A DNA stretch of 5,776 bases, taken from positions 1 through 5,776 of the forward strand of contig NZ_JAGGQW010000011.1 of NCBI RefSeq assembly GCF_018613065.1. The letters are read 5' to 3'. Source of the DNA: Bacillus sp. ISL-7. GTDB taxonomy: Bacteria > Bacillota > Bacilli > Bacillales_B > DSM-18226. The number at the start of each line of letters is the position of its first letter. The stretch's first letter is position 1. Positions 5,564 to 5,776 of this stretch are shown here, in pieces. The notes below the pieces were generated by a model. The model was given only the letters and a program-made list of their open reading frames with translations. It did not search any database and was not told the origin of the DNA. The position numbers were made by a program, and so were the translations under genes.

Positions 5564-5776
5564 CTTCCTGATTTTAGTATTTTCAAAGAATAACAGTTAA
5601 AAATAAAAATAATGTAGATCAACAGAAAACAATAATTAATGATATTTTGAAAAACAATAATAAAAAAATATTATCAATGTTGATAACGAAATATATGTCA
5701 TCCATAACAATAATATTAAATATAAAATCAATAATATTAATAACAATATAATTATGTCTCTTCACCGTATTCTGTG
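5564..5776 (+). repeat. Asn-rich tandem repeat, unit C and start of a further unit
   Basis: Unit C starts TTCCTGATTTTAGTATTTTC, like the unit B start (CCCGTTTTCTGTATTTTC). It contains INDILKNNNKK, then after a frame change VDNEIYVIHNNNIKYKINNI. It lacks the LPYPH ending, so it is shorter or internally deleted. The last 15 bases (TCACCGTATTCTGTG) resemble a unit start again, so the array probably continues beyond the window. Confidence 0.5.

Noticed and set aside
5014..5776. CRISPR array or replication iterons
   Set aside because: Units are about 200-280 bp, diverged, and have no regular short repeat-spacer pattern; no cas or rep gene is nearby.

Overview
The window looks like low-GC Firmicute DNA, most likely Bacillaceae. 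The reasons are strong AGGAGG-type ribosome binding sites, frequent GTG/TTG starts, an AT-rich background, and a 44-residue gene that matches the YhfH family of Bacillus. The mix of small regulators, DNA-binding-like proteins, long gene-less stretches and repeats suggests an accessory region such as a plasmid or island. No replication, partition, transposase or integrase gene is visible, so that placement is inference.

Left part (1-2352): only one convincing gene is present, the YhfH-family gene at 951-1085 with its own terminator at 1093-1120. On the minus strand at the left edge an unidentified open frame runs off the window and overlaps a clean stem-loop (69-106). The stretches 412-870 and 1121-2352 hold no intact gene. 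They contain short peptide-like fragments in changing frames and a stray copy of an Asn-rich repeat (about 1431-1505), which suggests decayed DNA.

Middle (2353-3710): a tiny lysine-rich gene on the minus strand is divergent from a two-gene plus-strand operon. The first operon gene starts with GTG and encodes a basic protein with a ribbon-helix-helix-like segment. The second overlaps it by 20 bases, probably starts with TTG, and encodes an unrecognised protein built from two copies of a roughly 65-residue module joined by an acidic linker. A tandem GGAAAAGT repeat lies upstream of the operon. The 3711-3972 gap between convergent operons shows no clear terminator.

Right part (3973-4950): a minus-strand pair consists of a 46-residue CxxC ORF overlapping by 11 bases the start of a 139-residue protein with another ribbon-helix-helix-like N-terminus. 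It is divergent from a 74-residue XRE-type regulator with a strong terminator. The shared intergenic region carries two TGACGTC copies exactly 10 bp apart and an inverted repeat ATTCCCAA/TTTGGAAT. Both are candidate operators, so the block looks like a small self-regulated switch.

Right end (about 5014-5776): a gene-less, very AT-rich tandem array of diverged units of about 200-280 bp. The units read as Asn-rich peptides; two share an LPYPH ending and a stop. The array continues past the window edge.
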